Shown here: piece after piece, positions 58,443-64,000 of the stretch
Position numbering within the stretch: the first letter of the stretch is position 1
How the letters are laid out: each line of letters starts with the position of its first letter
DNA from: Stereocaulon alpinum
Taxonomy: Eukaryota; Ascomycota; Lecanoromycetes; Lecanorales; Stereocaulaceae
Length of the DNA stretch: 64,000 bases
Assembly (NCBI GenBank): GCA_018257865.1
Contig: JAEUBA010000008.1
Coordinates: 372,001 to 436,000 of the forward strand
Reading direction: 5' to 3'
Notes under the pieces: generated by a model
Databases searched by the model: none
The model's input: the letters and a program-made list of their open reading frames with translations, nothing else
What the model was told of the DNA's origin: nothing
Position numbers and translations under genes: made by a program

Positions 58443-60504
58443 TTAAGCCAAAGAACAGAGAAAAGTAGCTTGGAAGACACATATAGTGCATAAGTTGGGG
58501 TTTGTCTCCGGTTAGGCCTCTAAGCCTTGAACGCACATCTCTACTTGAACTTATATCCAAGTTTGAATGGTGACCGAAAGAGTGCTCTTTTGCGCTGTCC
58601 GTACGACAGAAGTAGGGTGGATCAGGTACATCGATCCACCATTCTATACACGAGTCGGGAGAATCTACCTTTTCGGTGTGTATCAGAAATTGTTCATTCT
58701 TGTGTGAACATCGCACTTCTTTTCTTGTAGGGAGCTAAGGTGATTTCACTCCTTGGCCACACATTGTTTGCTCTTTTTCGGCACAACCTGAATACTTCTA
58801 CTTATGCCGCTCCGATAATTTTGGATTTGCACGGCTCTTCGCAACAATTTAATGACTTTCTCGCTGGAGCATACGATTGGCTACTTGGCGACGAATTTAC
58901 ATAGCAAGAAATCATGACTTCTGTAGGAAAGACCAATCTATTGTGTACAGCCTGATAGCACAGTAACTCGATCTGAAAGGGGTAAGACCGTGTAAAAGAG
59001 CATGCAATAAATGTACTCGGCCTTCACCACTAGATACTGATACAAAAGTGCAAGCAATGGCACGAGAGAGGACGAACGTGGACTATGACACCAGCGGAGA
59101 ATCGCACGTGGACCTGAAAGAAGCGAGCTGCGCCTCAGCCAAGGCCGTGTCATGCATCATTACAGAGTGGTAAAGCGAAACAGATCATCGGCACATACTC
59201 AGCCTTCGGTTCACACGGTCTCAAGACCAACAGTGGATTGGACGGCCTCGAAGTCCGCACGCGCAGTCAGCCTTGGAAAAAGCCAAGGTTGATGATCCCG
59301 GACGGAGGGTGGTGTGCCAATTGTGACACTACAAAGGCACCCATGCAAGTGCAACGCCACAGTCAGCGAGCATCACCAATTTTCCTGAACAACCCATTCC
59401 ATGGTCCCCTCTGTATGGGAGGACATTCGAAGCTGCTCTCGAAAGCAGGGATAGACTTCCACTACCTGTGGATACATAGCGAAATCAGTAATATGTGGTG
59501 TTATTGTTAAAATGGTGCAGGATCTGGACCAGGCATGTCATGGCATGTGCATTATGGAAGATTCAGCGCGGGTAGTGTGGATTTGCCTTAGCGTTCCATA
59601 CAAATTGCGTCGAAGCAGATAGAGAATGCATCATCCTACCTACCACGACACCATAAGTCCATAGGTATAAGGCAGCAGCTCAGTAGCAGAATTGGCTCAG
59701 AGCTAGGTACGCTGGGAGATCGGTCCGTCGTCAGCCGCCGCTAGCCGCGTTCGAAACAGGACATGGCGTTCTGTCCTTTTCTGGTCCTGGCTTTTGCCTG
59801 CTTGCTGTGAGTAAAGCATCAACATCTGCATCTCCATACGGATTCATATCGTCCATATGTATTTGAAAGCCACGGTAACTCAAGATAGGACCCTGAAGTC
59901 TTACTCACTAGGCTCGCCAATACATGATAGTGACCAATGTGGGAGGCCATTGTCAATAAGACATACAGAAACTTTTTATCATTTCCCAGCCGACGCACCC
60001 ACGAGCACACCCCCCTTTGCGAGCCCCTAAGACGCCTCTACAATAGCACTACCAGCCACCCGCGACCACCAACGACTTTCAATCATATCACTTTTCATCT
60101 TCACTTCTAAACGGATAGGTCTAATGTATACACCAGAGCATATCCGCTTGTATAGAGGACGAGAGTCTCGTATAGGCCAAGTTCGTCGTGTTCACGATAA
60201 TTTGTCAGGCGCAACAGGTGCGTGAGTGATGAGGGATCTACGGGCGGCTTCGTGGCCCTCTTCCTGGGGCCCTTCCGAGGACGCATCAAACCTTTTGTGT
60301 TCACGGCGAGTCTTTGACATTTGAGTAGTAACAATTTAAAGAACATCAAGCCAGACAATATCGCCACTCTGTCAGCAGTAATGACGCCGGTCATGTTCCA
60401 TAATTTATTAGGTATCAAGTCAACCGCTTCTGTCAAGGTTTACAGGCTAGAATGCAGCAGGGATGATGAACGTGCAGTCCTAAGAAAGGATAACGGCACC
60501 AATC
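58443..60504. other. Intergenic, mostly decayed sequence
   Basis: About 2 kb with no convincing gene. A + strand frame (59238-59510) contains WCANCDTTKAP, which resembles half of a GATA zinc finger, but the second Cys pair is missing. A minus-strand frame (60107-60436) just beyond the next gene's stop has no recognisable features. Confidence 0.5.
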
Positions 60505-61613
60505 TCACTTCTCACGCCCCCAAAGCCGCATCCTCTGTCCAATACTCTGTCTCACGCGTGGCAGTGATTGACCTGATGGCTTGGGTACTCCGAGTTCATC
60601 AAAACCCGTATACCCATCATGTACTGGGTAGCGTGACATAGCAGGGGAAGAATCGCCAGCACTGCGAAGCTCCTCCTCTAGAACGCCAGGGAGCGGTGCC
60701 CTACGTGGAACAGGACCTTGTTCCGTCCAAATAGCGTCGGTAAGGTCAACGAGGTCATGTACGATGATAGAGATGGCTTTGTTCTCGCCTTCGATCTCGT
60801 GCGCGGCCTTTTGAAGTCGGCAGACGCGTTCCCTGTTGAAAAAAGCTTAGGCGTTCCGTTTGGACTAACGCGGATCGAAACAAGGACTGCGATATGCACT
60901 AACCGATCAGTCATCCCATTCCCAGACATCTGCTCTGCAGCAATCCGCATGACTTCCACATCCTTCCTGACCCGCTCCAACCTGGTCATTATGTTCCTGA
61001 ACAAAGCTGCGATCCTACTCTTCAGGCGAGCATCCAGCTCTTTGCCGGCGATAGTCGGATCATTTATGCCTGAGTCGTGTGTCCATGTTTCAAGCCGACA
61101 TAAGAGGTCACCCAACCATGTTACGATCGCTGAGAAATGGGGTTTTGCGTGCACGGATATTCTTAGTGATGCAAGTGCCGTTGCTATTAGGTCTTTGAAA
61201 TGTGTGAGGCATAATTGTAGTTGCTGCTTCAGAGACTTGGTGTCCGGTGGCGGTCCTTCTTGGATCATACTCGGAGCTCGAGGAGGCAGCTTATCCTCTT
61301 CGCTAACACTGCTAAGCAGTAATTCAGGCTTAGTTTCTGATAATTGAGGCTGCTTCTGCTTCGATAGCACTCCGTCCAGTGGCGGTGCTACTTGATTTGA
61401 GCCCAGACGTTGCGCTTCTCGTTCGTTGGGCTGGTTGAGCGGCGATTTTGCCGTCGACTTGGGTGACCTGAGATCCTTTCGTAGTCTCTTTGTGGTTGGC
61501 GGTTGTGATTCTTGGTCTAGATGAGGCACTAAGTTCTGGGAACACTGCCCTTTCTCTTTGATAAGCCAGCTAAGACGCGAGGGCTTTGTTTTGAGTGAGG
61601 GTAAAGCCTCCAT
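60505..61613 (-). CDS. Stand-alone helical N-domain protein related to the patatin-like protein
   Basis: Exons are 61613-60904 and 60832-60505, with a 71-bp intron, giving 345 aa. Residues about 130-270 (LVCRLE-type block: DLLCRLETWTHDSGINDP, LDARLKSRIAALFRNIM, VEVMRIAAEQMSGNG) align with the N-terminal domain of the protein at 51190-53598 (ELVRLEIWASDIGFEDP, LMQLSGSR). The intron interrupts both genes just after that block, in the same phase (2). The following exon (HEIEGENKAISIIVHDLVDLTDA) matches IESEHELVALTVRNLVKLTEA in the paralog. No patatin domain follows: the chain ends with a basic tail at a TGA. The N-terminal 120 residues are Lys/Pro/Gln-rich. It may act as a partner or decoy of the patatin-like protein, which is inference. 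Confidence 0.78.
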
Positions 61614-62227
61614 CGTGTGTGTCGATGGAGTGAATCAGGGACCACTAGACAATCGTTGAAGGGGCTCCTAGAGGCTTGCATCGATGGTCATTACGCGGAG
61701 CAAGACGAGGAAGCTAATGGCTGGAAGCCGGAATGTCAGACACATCATACTAGATCCACACTGATCTCTTCGCATAAGAGTCTGGGTGAAACAGAGAGAT
61801 GCATTAGGGGTTATGTCTTGTGCCGAGCTACTTGAAGGCGGCTGGAGTGAATGACTTGACACTTCGCCACTTTGTTGGTCACACAGCATAGAGTGTTTCT
61901 TGAGGTGGTGGCAACCCAGTCACGCATTGCATCGAAGCCATGCGCGTCTCTGATTTAAAAAAGGCCTGGGCGTTTGATATATTGCGAATCTTATACCCTG
62001 AAGTAGGACGGCTAAATTACCTCCGTTTCAAGTGATGCTTTCACCTCAATGGAAGATCTGCTAAAATGTTCCCTTCAAGCCTGCGACGTGTGACGCAGCT
62101 AAGATGTTGGCCAAGGGTCGTAAAGTGTAATAGTAGGACCTTTCACACAGCGCTGGTAGCCCAATATCTACCCACACAATTGACCCCGACTGCTCCAGGA
62201 CCATAACGGGATACGAGCTCTTAGGTA
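61614..62227. other. Intergenic upstream of the N-domain gene
   Basis: About 600 bp, presumably containing its promoter. Short frames only. Confidence 0.5.
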
Positions 62228-62473
62228 TTAGGTATATATGAAAAGGAAATCCGAGTGAAGCGAGAGTGCTATCGCGGTAGAATTCGAACAACATACCTTC
62301 CCCCAATATCTTCCAACCTGTCGCAATTCTCTGAACCTTGTGTTGTCTCCAGAGTATTCGGTCGCGGGACAGATGTACTCAACACCACGCAAGGAAACCT
62401 CTTCAATCACCAGCTCGGCATTATTGGTTTTTGCCGCTGAACGTCTAATATGTGATTTCACAGCTCGAATCAT
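62228..62473 (-). pseudogene. Possible relic of a patatin-like C-terminus
   Basis: The minus-strand frame contains RGVEYICPATEYSGDNTRFREL. This resembles the C-terminal finger region of both patatin-like proteins here (HGVEYACTMARCPV..., HGVEYACRITPCNQ...), but the zinc-ligand pattern is lost. A second frame just downstream has LASLGFPFHIY, weakly like their FPLY/FPIE endings, suggesting a frameshift. No nucleophile elbow or DGG motif is found nearby. The similarity is short and could be chance. Confidence 0.3.
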
Positions 62474-63319
62474 ATCCTGTTCTGACTCCGCAGAGTCAAC
62501 GTAATGACATGGTCAAACAGAGTGAGCCAAGAACCTCGACGCCCGCATTACATTACATTACATTCTTAGACGACATATCCAATCGGATTGCGGTGCAACA
62601 GGCCGGTTGAGGCAGAAGTATCAAGAAAATATTGAACAACAGTAGTAACCTCATATCCCATCAGGCTGGAGGCTAGCCAATCGCCAAATTCATCAATTAC
62701 TCCAGCCTACACTCAACCTGATCACGGCGCTCGCCATTCGTCATCAGAATGCACTTGCGATTTGCACACCTCCAGAGAGGACCTAGCTTAGAAGTCGAAG
62801 TAGAAGGCCACGAGACCGTGATTCATCATTCGCAGCCCCTCCCATTCATGATTTATCTTGCTTTATGCAGTCGCTTCTGCGCATATTATATTCAGTGATC
62901 TCTGAGGCCCTTACACCTGAGGGAGTTCCAAAGCTTTTAGCCCAGCTCCTAAGTTTGCGCAAGCGTGGGCACGTCTTCGAGGATATGGACGCTGGGAAAG
63001 GTTATATTACTACTATGCTACTGTTGAATAGGCTTGGACTGGAGAGGATTTGGTAGAGGAAAGTAGGAGTCAGTTGTACCATATTGCATGTCAGGGCCAA
63101 AACACCGCTACTGCCTTGATACACGCAACAGTATTCTTTTATACATGTTGACTATCTGGAGCTTGAGTACGAAAGGGGGTATCAGATTGCTGGTCTAAGT
63201 ACATAGAAAGAATGCTCGCTACGCTACAGCCAGAGTAGAAAAATCGGCAAATCATGCAAGCTCGAGCAATAGCCACACCATATCATGCTCTAATGCTAAT
63301 TCCGAATCCACCAACACTC
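62474..63319. other. Intergenic, no gene recognised
   Basis: About 850 bp. It includes a CATTA microsatellite at 62546-62565 and a 63-codon + strand frame (62865-63056) without recognisable features. Confidence 0.5.
62546..62565. repeat. CATTA microsatellite
   Basis: Three CATTA units followed by CATTC, in non-coding sequence. Confidence 0.8.
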
Positions 63320-64000
63320 TCACCGTCCCTGCATCACAGCCACCACATTGCCGTTGACCTCCACATGCCCACTAATCTCACACTCTTGGATATCCTTCTC
63401 AGTCCCACTTTCTATCCACCGCTCTAGTAGGTCGTTACTCTCCTTTGGCTTGACATCCTGGCTTGCCGTTCCCACAGTAATATGTGCGACGGGATTTGCG
63501 GTCTCCCAACCCTCGTCCAACAGTCTTGTGACTATGGACATGACGCGATCGTCCCATACCACGCGCTCAAGGCGCACTCGGCAATTACCTAAGCTTCGCT
63601 CGGGAGGATCATTTGACTGATTCTTGGACTGTTCGGAGAGAGTCTCGGCATGGAGAGATGCGAGTCGAGACCATATCTCTGGATGTGAAGGGATAGACGC
63701 GCGATGGCATAGGGTGACATGGAAGGCCGGCTGGATGCGACGGGACTGCTGGAGGAGGCGGTACATCCTGGCCTTTTCGGGGGGAAGCTGGTCGAAAACT
63801 TTGTCGAGAGCGGAGAGGATTTCAGCTTTGGGAACTTTGACAGCAAAGTACTCGGGTTTTGGAGGCTTGGCCTGCTGCGCTGGACTATTCGGCTGCGCAA
63901 CATGGCCATTCTGCTTGTTGCTTCTATCTTTCTTGTTGCTCTTGAAGCTGAGGTCGTGCTTGATGTCTGGTTTGTAGTCATCAAGCGCCGCCTCTATGGC
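63320..64000 (-). CDS. TRL1: Fungal tRNA ligase, C-terminal cyclic phosphodiesterase part (5' end outside window)
   Basis: Trl1 joins tRNA halves after intron removal and HAC1-type mRNA halves in the unfolded protein response. It has ligase, kinase and 2',3'-cyclic phosphodiesterase domains. Only the last 226 codons are in the window: the frame is open to base 64000 and ends at the stop at 63320. The two H-x-T motifs of 2H phosphoesterases are present, HVTLCHRA and HITVGTAS. Around them lie PEYFAVKVPK, CRVRLERVVWDDRVMSIVTRL and KPKESNDLLERW, all typical of the fungal family. The start at 63766 (MYRLLQ) is internal. A Lys/Asn/Gln-rich linker precedes the domain. Confidence 0.92.
   Translation of the reverse strand, partial: AIEAALDDYKPDIKHDLSFKSNKKDRSNKQNGHVAQPNSPAQQAKPPKPEYFAVKVPKAEILSALDKVFDQLPPEKARMYRLLQQSRRIQPAFHVTLCHRASIPSHPEIWSRLASLHAETLSEQSKNQSNDPPERSLGNCRVRLERVVWDDRVMSIVTRLLDEGWETANPVAHITVGTASQDVKPKESNDLLERWIESGTEKDIQECEISGHVEVNGNVVAVMQGR

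Noticed and set aside
60107..60436. 109-codon minus ORF beyond the N-domain gene
   Set aside because: Separate frame after a clear stop, no homology to patatin or any known family by eye.
1..64000. tRNA genes, rRNA genes and CRISPR arrays
   Set aside because: I looked for GGTTCGA-type B boxes with matching A boxes and for spaced repeats on both strands and found none that fit; a covariance-model scan would be decisive.

Overview
The window is nuclear DNA of a filamentous ascomycete (Pezizomycotina). Genes are dense, on both strands, and broken by short GT-AG introns, mostly 45-100 bp, several with TACTAAT/CTAAC-like branch sites. The gene set (RGS-LOV photoreceptor, RAD51, NUP120, IML2, SEM1, PGK, tRNA ligase, fungus-only DUF3824 and STAND proteins) is typical of that group. 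A Dothideomycete is my best guess, with low confidence. Exon coordinates are inferred from reading frames and family conservation.

Bases 1-46,600 are largely a housekeeping backbone. In order they hold: gluconokinase (+), an RGS-LOV protein (-), a conserved Ser-rich protein (-), PUF6 (-), a small four-exon fungal protein (-), a one-TM fungal protein with an 18-nt exon (+), RAD51 (+) convergent with NUP120 (-), a NACHT-ankyrin STAND protein (-), IML2 (-) divergent from SEM1 (+), phosphoglycerate kinase (-), a ubiquitin-like/SPRY protein (+), a PET8-like SAM carrier (-), a DUF3824 protein (+) and an auxin-efflux-like carrier (+). SEM1 carries a GC-AG intron. Between PGK and the SPRY gene lies a broken ORF whose two stops each look like a Gln codon hit by C-to-T.

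Bases 47,600-62,500 look like an accessory island with longer gaps, duplications and relics. It holds a cupin dioxygenase-like gene (+) and a decayed second copy of its 3' end 6 kb away; a HeLo-like/DUF7580-type gene (-) divergent from a patatin-like gene (+) that has lost its catalytic serine; a second patatin (-) with an intact Ser/Asp dyad, convergent with the first; a small unrecognised two-exon gene (+); a gene (-) encoding only the helical N-terminal domain of the serine-less patatin; and a possible patatin C-terminal relic. Patatin, HeLo-like and STAND proteins are used in fungal allorecognition and regulated cell death, so this island plus the NACHT-ankyrin and SPRY genes is the best candidate for an undescribed system. 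The window ends inside TRL1 tRNA ligase (-), of which only the C-terminal phosphodiesterase part is present.

At a larger scale, the + strand switches from C-rich/G-poor to G-rich/C-poor over a few hundred bases at several places, always in the same direction whatever the coding strand (about 4.6-5.6, 20.5-21.3, 21.6-22.4, 47.8-48.2 and 63.3-63.9 kb).
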